Shown: one piece after another, positions 36,520 to 45,950 of the stretch
Position numbering within the stretch: position 1 is the first letter of the stretch
Layout of the letters: each line of letters begins with the position of its first letter
NCBI GenBank assembly: GCA_052386455.1
Contig: JBQTKD010000034.1
Location: 1-64,000, forward strand
Source of the DNA: JBQTKD01 sp052386455
Lineage (GTDB): Bacteria > Actinomycetota > Actinomycetes > Sporichthyales > Sporichthyaceae
Direction: 5' to 3'
Length of the DNA stretch: 64,000 nt
Notes under the pieces: generated by a model
What the model was told of the DNA's origin: nothing
Databases searched by the model: none
What the model saw: the letters and a program-made list of their open reading frames with translations, nothing else
Translations under genes and position numbers: made by a program

Positions 36520-37428
36520 ATGACGGTGGTGGTGACCGGCTCGGCCGGGTTCCTCGGCCGTGCCGTGATCGCGCGCCTGGTGGCGCAGGGGCGCCCCGTA
36601 CTCGGCGTCGACCGTCTACCCGCCCCGGTCCAGGGCCCCGGTCACCGCGAACTGTGCGTCGACCTGCTCGACGGCGACGCGCGAGCCACGGCGGCGCTGC
36701 GCAGCGCCCGTGGCGTGATCCACCTGGCGGGGTGCCCCGGCGTACGGGACCGTCGCCCGGACATCGCCTGGCTGCGGCACCGGGACAACGTGCTCGCCTC
36801 CGCCGCGGTGCTCGGGGCCGCGGGCCTCGAGGTGCCGGTAGTGGTCGCTACCTCGTCGTCGGTGTACGGCGGGACAGTCGAGGGCCGCGCATGCAGGGAG
36901 GACGACCCGCTGCGCCCACGCGGTGGCTACGCCCGCAGCAAGGCCGCCGTCGAGTCGCTGTGCGAGGCCCACAACGCGGCCGGTGGCACCGTCGTCCTGG
37001 CTCGGCCGTTCACCGTGGCCGGCGAGGGCCAGCGCCCGGACATGGCGCTCGCGCTGTGGATCGAGGCCGCGCTCGCCGACCGCCCCCTGCGTGTACTGGG
37101 CAGCCTGGACCGCACCCGGGACATCACCGACGTCCGCCAGGTGGCCAGGGCCCTCGTCGACCTGCTCGACGCCGGAGTGCCGGGCCCGGTGAACGTCGGC
37201 ACCGGCGTCGGCCACACGCTCTCCGCCATGATCGCCGCGGTCGGAGCGGAACTCGGCCGAGCCGTCTCGGTCGAGATCGAGCCGGCATCGCACGACGAGG
37301 TCCGCGACACCCTCGCCGACACCACCCGCCTCCGCGAACTCGTCGGCTGGGCCCCGACCACCGACCTCCGCGCCCTCGTCGCCCGCCAGATCACGACCGC
37401 CCCTACCCGGCACTACGCAATCGCCTGA
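36520..37428 (+). CDS. NAD-dependent epimerase/dehydratase (extended SDR)
   Basis: 302 residues. NAD-binding TGSAGFLGRAV is at the N-terminus; catalytic SSSVYGG and YARSKAAVESL (YxxxK) follow, then RPFTVAGEGQRPDMALALWIEAAL, typical of UDP-glucose 4-epimerase-like enzymes. ATG 36520. Together with the divergent flippase-GT2 gene it suggests synthesis of an envelope glycan. A GGTAGTGGTCGCTACC word inside the gene (36837-36852) resembles the TetR operator at 6500 with one mismatch. Confidence 0.88.
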   Translation: MTVVVTGSAGFLGRAVIARLVAQGRPVLGVDRLPAPVQGPGHRELCVDLLDGDARATAALRSARGVIHLAGCPGVRDRRPDIAWLRHRDNVLASAAVLGAAGLEVPVVVATSSSVYGGTVEGRACREDDPLRPRGGYARSKAAVESLCEAHNAAGGTVVLARPFTVAGEGQRPDMALALWIEAALADRPLRVLGSLDRTRDITDVRQVARALVDLLDAGVPGPVNVGTGVGHTLSAMIAAVGAELGRAVSVEIEPASHDEVRDTLADTTRLRELVGWAPTTDLRALVARQITTAPTRHYAIA

Positions 37429-37454
37429 CGCGGCGTCAAGAGCCGGGGAACACA

Positions 37455-37560
37455 GGCGATTGAGGCGAGCGGAGCGGAAGAGCCTGTTTGCGAGCTTGCG
37501 AGCGGCTCTTCCGATTCCGAGCCGATTGAGCCTGTTGACGAGCGAAGCGCGGAACACGAC
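37455..37560. repeat. GAGCGAAGC-type repeat with terminator-like hairpin
   Basis: CGGAAGAGCC (37475-37484) pairs perfectly with GGCTCTTCCG (37504-37513). The loop holds the 20-base core of the repeat also found at 10059-10080. Right of it TTCCGAGCCGATTGAG and GACGAGCGAAGC repeat the modules at 30313-30390. It lies between the converging epimerase and SpoIIM genes, so it may serve as a bidirectional terminator. Confidence 0.6.
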
Positions 37561-37633
37561 AGCCGAAAAGGTTGCTCGAGCGCCCGGTTTGTCCAGGTTT
37601 GTGGAGCCGTTTCGGCTGACACGGCAGGCGAAA

Positions 37634-38638
37634 TCAGCCGGCGACGGGGGCGGTGTCTCCCATGCTGAGACGCTCGGCGTCGCCGGTGTAGCCGGAGCGG
37701 GCGGCGCGGCGGCCCGGCCCGAAGACCCAGGCCAGGAACAGCACCTCGGCCGTGACGCCGATGCCGATGCGCACCGGGGTCGCCCACCCCCGGCCGGTCA
37801 CGAAGCCCTCGATCGTGCCCGCGACGGCCAAAACGACGACGAGCCCGAGCGCGACGGCCATGGCCGCCCGGGCGGTCTCGGCGAGCGCCTCGCCGCGGGT
37901 CCGCGGCCCCGGATCGATCCAGGCCCACCCGACGCGCAGCCCGACCCCGCAGGCGACGAACACCGCCGTCAGTTCGAGCAGACCGTGCGGCAGGAGGAGA
38001 CCGAGGAAGGTGTCCAGCCGCCCCGCTTCCGACATCAGGCCGAGCGCGACGCCGAGGTTGGCCGCGTTCATCCAGACCACGTAGAACACGGGCACGATCA
38101 GCACCCCGAGCGTGATGCCGGCGGCCGCGACCCACGCGTTGTTGGTCCACACCTGGGCGGCGAAGGAGCCGCGGCCGTACTCGTAGTAGTACGACTCGAA
38201 CGAGCCCCCGGGGCGGGTGAGCTCGGCGTACTGCTCGGGGCTGACCGACGCCGCCTGCACCCCGGGATTGCTGTCCACCCAGATAGCGATCGCTACCGTA
38301 ATGGCGAAGAACGCCGCCGCGACCCCCGCCCACCAGGGCCACGCCAGGTACACCGCGGCGGGGAACCGGCGCCGGAAGAAGTCCGCGACGTCCCGCCGTG
38401 CCGGAGTACTCGCCCCCGCCACCGCCGAGCGCGCCCGGGCCACCAGGGCGGACAGCCGGCCGAGCAGCGCCGGGTCCGGGGCAGCCGAGGACAGGATCGA
38501 CAGGTGCGTCGCGGTCTTCTGGTACAGCTCGACGAGTTCCTCCGCCTCGTCGCCGGACAGCCCGCCCGCGCGGTTCAGCAGGACGTCGAGGCGTTCCCAT
38601 TCGCGGTTGTGCACCGCGACGAACGCGTCGATGTCCAC
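37634..38638 (-). CDS. stage II sporulation protein M-like (DUF95) membrane protein
   Basis: 334 residues. A soluble N-terminal helical part (FVAVHNREWERLDVLLNRAG) precedes about six transmembrane segments. It contains FFRRRFPAAVYLAWPWW, LPHGLLELTAVFVACGVGLRVGWAWIDPG, typical of the SpoIIM/DUF95 family. In actinobacteria it pairs with an RDD protein and with the MoxR/DUF58 set; here the RDD gene is divergent. GTG 38638 has GGGAGGGAGAG upstream. Codons GTA GCG ATC GCT ATC near 38290 create a near-copy of the TetR operator. Confidence 0.88.
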   Translation of the reverse strand: MDIDAFVAVHNREWERLDVLLNRAGGLSGDEAEELVELYQKTATHLSILSSAAPDPALLGRLSALVARARSAVAGASTPARRDVADFFRRRFPAAVYLAWPWWAGVAAAFFAITVAIAIWVDSNPGVQAASVSPEQYAELTRPGGSFESYYYEYGRGSFAAQVWTNNAWVAAAGITLGVLIVPVFYVVWMNAANLGVALGLMSEAGRLDTFLGLLLPHGLLELTAVFVACGVGLRVGWAWIDPGPRTRGEALAETARAAMAVALGLVVVLAVAGTIEGFVTGRGWATPVRIGIGVTAEVLFLAWVFGPGRRAARSGYTGDAERLSMGDTAPVAG

Positions 38639-38703
38639 CCGCTCTCCCTCCCGGCCCCTCCGAGGCTAGCCCTCCAGCCAACAGATGACGTCCCATAGCC
38701 GTG

Positions 38704-38731
38704 CCTGTCGTACCGCCGGCGGTACGACAGG
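38704..38731. promoter_or_regulatory. 28-bp perfect palindrome in a divergent promoter region
   Basis: CCTGTCGTACCGCC is followed directly by its reverse complement, with no spacer. It lies between the divergent SpoIIM (start 38638) and RDD (start 38809) genes. Flanking words ATGACGTCCCATA and ATGTCATCCGATA form a loose direct repeat. It could be a shared operator or a hairpin in the RDD leader. Confidence 0.6.
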
Positions 38732-38808
38732 GGCCCGTACCGGATGTCATCCGATAACGGGGAGACGCTTGGTGAGCGCGAATCGGGGCGGCGAGGCACA
38801 CTTGCCGC

Positions 38809-39849
38809 ATGAGCTACCCGCCCCCAGGGGCGCAGACGGGCTGGTACGCGCCCCCGCCGCCGCAGGACCTGGTGGTTGGCGAGGCCGTCGCGCTGCACCT
38901 ACGGCTGGCGAAGCTGCCGAGCCGCGGGCTGGCCCTGCTGTTCGACCTGGTGCTGCTCGGCGGCATCCTGCTCGTGGTCGGCGGCATCGTCGACACCGCG
39001 GCCTCCGGCGCCGACGCCGCGCTCGAGGCGGCGCTGGTGCTGGGCACGGTCGTGCTGGTGATCGTCGGCTGGCCGGTGGCCTGGGAGACGCTCTCCCGCG
39101 GCCAGAGCCCGGGCAAGATGGCGCTCGGGCTGCGCGTGGTCCGCGACGACGGCGGGCCGATCCGGTTCCGGCACGCCTTCACCCGAGCGCTCGCGGCGGT
39201 GTTCGTCGACTTCAACCCGCTGCTGCTCGGCTGCGTGGGCGTGATCGTGTCCCTGTGCTCGAAGAAGGGCAAGCGGGTCGGGGACCTGATGGCCGGCACC
39301 GTCGTCGTCCGGGAACGGATCCCGCGGGCGTCCGCCCCGCCAGCGCTGATTCCGCCGGTCTTGGCCCAGTGGGCGTCTGGCCTCCCGGTGACCCGACTCT
39401 CCGACCAGGTGGCGCTGCAGGCTCGGCAGGTGCTCAACCGCCGCCAGGACCTGGACCCGGCCCAGGCCCAGTACTGGGCGAACCGCCTGGCCGAGGAAGT
39501 CCTGGCCGAACTCGGCGCCACCCGCCCCCAGGGTGCGGACCCCATGCTGGTGCTGGCCGCGGTCCTGGACGAACGGCGCAACCGCGAACTGGCCCGTGCC
39601 GGCTGGCCCCAGCAGTGGCCGAACGCCCCGATGCCCGGCTGGCAGGCTCCACCCGCGAACCCCGCGCAGGGCTGGTCCGCTCCCCCGCAGCCCGCGCCCG
39701 CCGGCCCCCATGGCGGCTATCCCGCAACGCCCCCGTACCCGCCCCCACCTGCGTACCCGCCGCCACCCGCCTACCCGCCGCCCGTGCCTGCGGCTCCGAC
39801 GTCCCTGGAGAAACCGCCGCCCGACGCCCCGTTCCAGGCGCCGCACTAG
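38809..39849 (+). CDS. RDD family membrane protein with Pro-rich tail
   Basis: 346 residues. After MSYPPPGAQTGWYAPPP come RLAKLPSRGLALLFDLVLLGG (the Arg and Asp of RDD), a second transmembrane segment with WPVAWETLSRGQSPGKMALGLRVV, and GKRVGDLMAGTVVV. The C-terminal 70 residues are Pro/Tyr repeats (AYPPPPAYPPPVP) that would be cytoplasmic. Usually found beside the SpoIIM-like gene, as here. Transport substrate unknown. Confidence 0.88.
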   Translation: MSYPPPGAQTGWYAPPPPQDLVVGEAVALHLRLAKLPSRGLALLFDLVLLGGILLVVGGIVDTAASGADAALEAALVLGTVVLVIVGWPVAWETLSRGQSPGKMALGLRVVRDDGGPIRFRHAFTRALAAVFVDFNPLLLGCVGVIVSLCSKKGKRVGDLMAGTVVVRERIPRASAPPALIPPVLAQWASGLPVTRLSDQVALQARQVLNRRQDLDPAQAQYWANRLAEEVLAELGATRPQGADPMLVLAAVLDERRNRELARAGWPQQWPNAPMPGWQAPPANPAQGWSAPPQPAPAGPHGGYPATPPYPPPPAYPPPPAYPPPVPAAPTSLEKPPPDAPFQAPH

Positions 39850-39968
39850 GCATCCTCCGAACGGCCATACCCAGGCACCGAACGTCCGATTTGCCGCTGC
39901 GAATGGAGCCGGGAAATCACTGCCCACGTCGAAGCACACATCGGCGGAATTCGGGCAGGGAGCAGAAG

Positions 39969-40250
39969 ATGGTCGGCCAGACGGGTACCAGCGAGGCGCA
40001 CAGTTGCGAGCTTGCCGGGATGACCCTGAGCGAGCTCGCGGAGCTGCTGTTCTGCAGCCCGCTGCAGCCCTCGCAGCAGGTCGACGCACAGGCGATCGAC
40101 GCCGCGCTCGCCGAGAGCCTGCGCGCGCACCACGGCCAGGTCGCCGAGTGCGCCGAGGAACTCGCCGCCAGCTACGGCAAGGACCCCGAGGTCACCTGCC
40201 GCCGCATGCGCTGGGCCCGCGCGATCGTCAGCCAGCGCATCGCCGGCTAG
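39969..40250 (+). CDS. small soluble hypothetical protein
   Basis: 93 residues from ATG 39969, preceded by GGGAGCAG. Helix-rich, with LAGMTLSELAELLFCSPLQPSQQVDAQAIDAAL and CAEELAASYGKDPEVTCRRMRWARAIV. No membrane segment. Resembles small actinobacterial proteins of unknown function. A strong terminator hairpin follows at 40321. Confidence 0.7.
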   Translation: MVGQTGTSEAHSCELAGMTLSELAELLFCSPLQPSQQVDAQAIDAALAESLRAHHGQVAECAEELAASYGKDPEVTCRRMRWARAIVSQRIAG

Positions 40251-40320
40251 CAGAACTTCGGGTGGCGTGGCGCCCGCGACCGAGCACGGGCGAAGCGGCA
40301 ACGCGCCACCCGTAGAAACA

Positions 40321-40361
40321 AGAACCGCGCCGGAGAGAGGGGAGCTCTCCTGCGCGGTTCT
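40321..40361. terminator. strong terminator hairpin
   Basis: AGAACCGCGC (40321-40330) pairs with GCGCGGTTCT (40352-40361). Inside, GGAGAG (40332-40337) pairs with CTCTCC (40345-40350). GCTTTCT follows. It ends the small gene at 40250 and may also stop transcription coming from ahcY. Confidence 0.8.
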
Positions 40362-40556
40362 GCTTTCTGCGTCGTCGGCGCCGCGAATCCCGTCTAGGCC
40401 CGTACCCCTGCTTGCGAGCGGTGCGCGGCCGGCGGAGCGAAGGTCGGAGTCGACGGAGGGAGCCGGCGACGCCGACCGGGACCAGGCAGAGCCGGGCCGC
40501 CGAGCGACCGCAGGAGACGTAGACCGCAGCGGAGCGGCCCGCGCCGCGAGCGCGAA

Positions 40557-40605
40557 GCGACGCGGAGCGTCGCCAGGTGCACAGCGGCGACGCGGAGCGT
40601 CGCCA
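40557..40605. repeat. two copies of a 19-bp hairpin repeat after ahcY
   Basis: GCGACGCGGAGCGTCGCCA occurs at 40557-40575 and 40587-40605. Each copy can fold (GCGACGC with GCGTCGC). The second ends four bases beyond the ahcY stop. The preceding 200 bases are rich in GAGCG-type words and contain no gene. Two copies only; not a CRISPR array. Confidence 0.55.
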
Positions 40606-40609
40606 TGTC

Positions 40610-42088
<1,479 letters not shown>

Positions 42089-42117
42089 CGGTGCGTACTC
42101 CTCGACTGCATGGCTGT

Positions 42118-42138
42118 CACCGGGCGGTTTCGCCCGTG
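42118..42138. other. hairpin in the ahcY leader / downstream of the binding-protein gene
   Basis: CACCGGGCG and CGCCCGTG pair around a GTTT loop with one bulge. It is 30 bases upstream of the ahcY start on the same strand and 55 bases past the end of the next gene up. Termination of the latter is the simplest reading. I do not recognise an SAH riboswitch fold around it. Confidence 0.4.
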
Positions 42139-42193
42139 GTTACCCCCCAGTCAACCCTACGAGCGGGGCCCGGTGCGGCTACTCGTTCCGAAG

Positions 42194-43618
42194 TCAGGGT
42201 GTCGAAGTGGGCGACGACACAATCGACGACGGCTCGGCACCGTCTCCGGAGGCCGGGGCAACCACGCCGGCCTGCGCCTCGACGGGCTTCGTCGGCGTCG
42301 GCGTCGCGGTGGCCGTCGGGGTCGGCTTCGGCTTGGCGGTGGGGTCGTAGTTGATGACCACGTCGCCCTGCTCGGCGGCCCGCTTGGCGGCCCGGTCGGC
42401 GTCCGCGGAGTCCCGGGCGGCCTTGTCGGCGAGCATCGGGATCATCTGCGGGACGATCTGGTCCAGCAGCCACGGGAGGCTCTGCGGGCTGGCGTAGTAC
42501 GCCGCCTCGGCCAGGCCGGGCCCGAGCTCGAGCACGCGGCCCTTCTTCACCGCGGTCAGGTTCTGGTAGGCGGCGGTCTTCTTCAGCCGCTCCATGGCCG
42601 CGGTGCCGTCGTTGCCGACGACCATGATCAGCACGTCGACGCCGTTGAGGTAGCCCATGGCGCCCGTGGACAGGTCCACGTTGTAGATCGCGCGCCGGAA
42701 CGCCTTGCCGCTGGGCGAGGTCACCGACTCGATCTGGCGCGGGAAGGTCATCCGCAGCGAGGTGAAGATGCGCGACAGCGGCGCGTACGGGTTGATGATC
42801 CGGTACTGGCCGTCCGGGCCCGGCGCGGCGACGGCGATGTTCGCGTCGCGGAACTCGGGGTTCTTGGACACGACGGCGCCGAACGCGTCCTGCGTCTGCT
42901 GGACGAGCTTGGCCGCAGCGGCCGGACGCCCGAAGACGGCGCCGACCGCGATGACCTCCTCCTGCCAGGAGGAGAAGTAGTCTCGGCCGTCGGCGGAGAC
43001 GCCGGTGATGGTCGGGGCGATCTCCTTGAGCTTGAGGTAGTCCTCGAGCGTCCACCCGGAGAACAGACCGATGATGACGTCCGGCTTCAGGGCCTTGATG
43101 GCCTCGAGGTCGTAGACCTCTTTCCAGATCGGGGTGTTCGTCGCCTGCGGGAACTCGGTGCGCAGGATCGGACCGTCGTCGCTGGGGTATACCCGCCCGT
43201 TCTTCGGGTCGCGAACGTCGGAGACGACCACCTGGTACGGGCCGGCCTTTGCGTCCTCGGACAGCCACGGCGAGTTCGTCCACGGGGTCGCTGCGCCGAA
43301 GTAGTTCCGGATCGTCAGCGGCTTGATGCCCAGGGCGCTCATGGCCTCCTGGTCGCGGAAGCCGAGCGCGACGACCCGCTTCGGCTCCTTGTCGATCTTC
43401 GTGGTGCCCCAGGTGTGCTTGAAGTACACCGGGTACGCACCGGACTCCACGGGGTACTTCACGAGGTTTCCGACGGCGGCGGCGGACGGCTCCGGCGAGG
43501 GGCCGGCCTCCACCGGGGCGTCGGCGCTTCCCGCGCCGCAGGCCGCGACAAGGCTCAGTGCCGCAACGGCGAGCGTTGCCTGGGCACTACGGAGAAGACG
43601 CCGGCTGAGCACGGTCAA
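42194..43618 (-). CDS. siderophore/iron ABC transporter substrate-binding lipoprotein
   Basis: 474 residues. Lipobox SLVAAC near residue 26. It has the FecB/BtuF-type fold: KRVVALGFRDQEAMSALGIKPL, then LEAIKALKPDVIIGL, YLKLKEIAPTI and LNGVDVLIMVVGND. The last 60 residues are a Thr/Pro/Ala-rich tail unusual for this family. No permease or ATPase gene is nearby. TTG 43618 is used (AGGAC upstream); GTG 43612 is possible. Iron control is likely, but no clear operator was seen. Confidence 0.88.
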   Translation of the reverse strand: MTVLSRRLLRSAQATLAVAALSLVAACGAGSADAPVEAGPSPEPSAAAVGNLVKYPVESGAYPVYFKHTWGTTKIDKEPKRVVALGFRDQEAMSALGIKPLTIRNYFGAATPWTNSPWLSEDAKAGPYQVVVSDVRDPKNGRVYPSDDGPILRTEFPQATNTPIWKEVYDLEAIKALKPDVIIGLFSGWTLEDYLKLKEIAPTITGVSADGRDYFSSWQEEVIAVGAVFGRPAAAAKLVQQTQDAFGAVVSKNPEFRDANIAVAAPGPDGQYRIINPYAPLSRIFTSLRMTFPRQIESVTSPSGKAFRRAIYNVDLSTGAMGYLNGVDVLIMVVGNDGTAAMERLKKTAAYQNLTAVKKGRVLELGPGLAEAAYYASPQSLPWLLDQIVPQMIPMLADKAARDSADADRAAKRAAEQGDVVINYDPTAKPKPTPTATATPTPTKPVEAQAGVVAPASGDGAEPSSIVSSPTSTP

Positions 43619-43748
43619 CGAAGGTCCTCGCGATCGCAGCTATTCGAGGACATCAGTCTCGCTGCTCGAACCCCCGGCGCGCGGCGCCAACGAGGTGTTC
43701 GCGACAAAGCCGTGACGCATTAATGCCGGATCGATGCCAACGGCATGG

Positions 43749-44663
43749 TCAGTGTTGATCTAGGTCGGGTTCGAGGTAGATCACCCGAGCGGTCGGTTCG
43801 GCTGCTCTGATCCGGGTTTCGGCCGAATTGATCGCCGCCGCCACCGAGGCGGCGGTGTCCTCCCCACGGACCGCGATCTTGGCGGCGACGAGCAGTTCCT
43901 CGGGGCCGAGGTGGACGGTCTTCATGTGGATCACCCGCTGCACCGCGGGCTCGGCCTCGAGCGCGCCGACGATGCGCGCGACGGCCTCCGCCGACGCGCC
44001 CTCGCCGAGCAGCAGGCTCTTCGTCTCGACGGCCAGAATGATCGCGATCACGACCAGCAGGACGCCGATGGCGCAGGATCCCGCGCCGTCCCAGCGGCCG
44101 TTGTCGGTGATCAGCGTCATCGAAACGCCGCCCAGCGCGAGGACCAGACCGACGAGCGCGCCGAGGTCCTCGAGCAGGATCACGGGCAGCTCCGGGGACT
44201 TGGCCCGGCGCACGAACTGCACCCAGGTGGCGTCGCCGCGGACGTGGTTGGACTCGACGATCGCGGTGCGGAAGGAGAAGCTCTCCATCACGATCGCGGC
44301 GACCAGCACGACGACCGGCACCCAGTGCCACGAGTCGATGGCGTGCGGGTCGCGGATCTTGTGGATTCCCTCGTAGAGCGCGAATCCGCCGCCGACGGTG
44401 AACAGGACGATCGAGACCAGGAACGCGTACACGTAGCGCTCGCGGCCGTAGCCGAACGGGTGCAGCGGCGTCGCGGCGCGCTGGGCGCGCTTGCCGCCGA
44501 AGAGCAGCAGCACCTGGTTGCCCGCGTCGGCCAGGGAGTGGATGGACTCCGCAAGCATCGACGACGAGCGCGTCAGCAGGAACGCGACGAACTTGGTGAC
44601 GGCGATCCCGGTGTTCGCCAGCAGCGCCGCGACAACCGCCTTGGTCCCGCCACCGGTACTCAT
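43749..44663 (-). CDS. cation diffusion facilitator family transporter
   Basis: 304 residues with about six transmembrane segments. It shows the CDF metal motif SMLAESIHSLADAGNQVLLLFG (HxxxD) and LLEDLGALVGLVLALGG in the fifth helix. The cytoplasmic C-terminal domain has VHLGPEELLVAAKIAV. Expected to export Zn2+, Co2+ or similar by proton exchange. ATG 44663 overlaps the stop of the preceding SIS gene as ATGA. Confidence 0.92.
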   Translation of the reverse strand: MSTGGGTKAVVAALLANTGIAVTKFVAFLLTRSSSMLAESIHSLADAGNQVLLLFGGKRAQRAATPLHPFGYGRERYVYAFLVSIVLFTVGGGFALYEGIHKIRDPHAIDSWHWVPVVVLVAAIVMESFSFRTAIVESNHVRGDATWVQFVRRAKSPELPVILLEDLGALVGLVLALGGVSMTLITDNGRWDGAGSCAIGVLLVVIAIILAVETKSLLLGEGASAEAVARIVGALEAEPAVQRVIHMKTVHLGPEELLVAAKIAVRGEDTAASVAAAINSAETRIRAAEPTARVIYLEPDLDQH

Positions 44664-45715
44664 CGAACCTCCGCCAGCCGAGCCTTCAAGGTGTCGATCG
44701 GGCCGATCGGCGTCGGGTCGATCTCCAGTGCGAGCGCGAGGTAGACGCTGGCCCAGTCGAGCAGCCCGACCAGCGAGGCCAGGCGCTGCAGCGGATGCGT
44801 GCCGGCGGCGCACACCTCGATCGCCGGCAGGCCGTAGTCCGCGGCCAGGCGCATGGATTCCTCCGCGCGACGCACGAGGCGCGGGTCCTCGACGGCGTCG
44901 CGCAGGATCACCGGCCGCAGTCCGAGGTCCCGAGCGTGCCTGCCGAGCGGACCGTCGAACGCGACGACTTGGTTGTGGTGCGGCTCGGACAGACCGCCGA
45001 CCACGCTGGGCAGCTTCGCGTTCTCCGCGATCTGGTTGCCGAGACGCTGCGCCGCGGTCGCGGCCAGCGGCGAGAAGCCCCAGATCAGCGGGAGCCCGCC
45101 GACGAGGCCCAACGCGAGCGCCTTGGCCGGGTTCTGCGCCGTGGGCACGTCCGGGGCACAGCGGGCGGCGATCTCGTCGAGGTCGTTCGCGGCGGCCAGG
45201 CGCACGCCTGCGTCGGCGTCGGCGAACCCGAGCGAATCCGCCGTGGCCAGCAGCGGAGCCGCAAGGCCCCAGAGGCAGGCGCGCGGCGGACGGCCTTCCG
45301 CGTCGACGTCGAGATGTTCGACGCCGAACTTCGACAGGGGCGAACCCGCGGCGCCGATCGTGGTCAGCGCGATCCCGCGCTCCTGCGCCTGCGCTGCGAA
45401 GCCGAGCGTCTCCTCGGTCGTGCCGGAGCACGACACGGCGAAGACGCGGTCCTGCGCGCCGACCCAGCCCGGCACGTGGTGACCGCGCACCACCACGACG
45501 GGGAACGACGCTCCCGGCCCGACGACGGCGGCCAGTACGTCGCCCGAGGCCGCCGAGCCGCCCATCCCGGCGACGACCACGGCGCGCGGGGTCTCGGCGT
45601 CGGCGCGTTCGTAGTCGGGCGCTGCGCGCAGCTGCGCGCCCGCGCTGGCCACCGCGGCGATCATTCCGGCGGAGTCGAGCGCCGCGAGCATTACGGGATC
45701 GTCGAGGCCGGCCAT
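44660..45715 (-). CDS. SIS-domain phosphoglucose/phosphomannose isomerase-like protein
   Basis: 351 residues. VVVAGMGGSAASGDVLAAV and VSCSGTTEETLGFAAQA form the SIS phosphosugar site. PLIWGFSPLAATAAQRLGNQIAENAKLP and SEPHHNQVVAF match the bifunctional PGI/PMI family. It sits between a Trm112-like gene and phosphomannomutase, as in mycobacteria. It probably interconverts fructose-6-phosphate with mannose-6- or glucose-6-phosphate for mannosylation. ATG 45715 begins three bases after the upstream stop. Confidence 0.88.
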   Translation of the reverse strand: MAGLDDPVMLAALDSAGMIAAVASAGAQLRAAPDYERADAETPRAVVVAGMGGSAASGDVLAAVVGPGASFPVVVVRGHHVPGWVGAQDRVFAVSCSGTTEETLGFAAQAQERGIALTTIGAAGSPLSKFGVEHLDVDAEGRPPRACLWGLAAPLLATADSLGFADADAGVRLAAANDLDEIAARCAPDVPTAQNPAKALALGLVGGLPLIWGFSPLAATAAQRLGNQIAENAKLPSVVGGLSEPHHNQVVAFDGPLGRHARDLGLRPVILRDAVEDPRLVRRAEESMRLAADYGLPAIEVCAAGTHPLQRLASLVGLLDWASVYLALALEIDPTPIGPIDTLKARLAEVR

Positions 45716-45717
45716 CG

Positions 45718-45909
45718 TCAGCCCGCGTTCTTCGGCGCCCGCGCCTCGTCGACCAACAGCACGGGGATGCCGTCGCGCACCGGGTACGCGAGCCCGCACG
45801 ACGCTCCGGTGCAAACCAGTTCGGCGGCCTCGGCACGCAGGGCCTCGCGGCACTTCGGGCAGACCAGCAGCGCCAGCAGCTCGTCGTCGACCTTCGTTGA
45901 CATGTTCAC
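45718..45909 (-). CDS. Trm112-like zinc-ribbon protein
   Basis: 63 residues. LLALLVCPKCREAL with a CxxC, a second cysteine pair in VCTGASC, then LAYPVRDGIPVLLVDEA, the standard Trm112/UPF0434 layout. Members activate methyltransferases in eukaryotes; the bacterial role is unclear. GTG 45909 has AGGAG six bases upstream; ATG 45903 is the alternative. It leads directly into the SIS gene. Confidence 0.9.
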   Translation of the reverse strand: MNMSTKVDDELLALLVCPKCREALRAEAAELVCTGASCGLAYPVRDGIPVLLVDEARAPKNAG

Positions 45910-45950
45910 TCGGGCTCCTCACTCGTACCTCGCTCGTCGCGCTCGCTCGG

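Noticed and set aside
40557..40605. Possible CRISPR array
   Set aside because: Only two repeats, 11 bases apart, each a simple hairpin; no cas genes in the window.
42089..42193. Possible SAH riboswitch upstream of ahcY
   Set aside because: A hairpin is present, but I cannot find the conserved SAH-riboswitch core; a covariance-model scan would decide.
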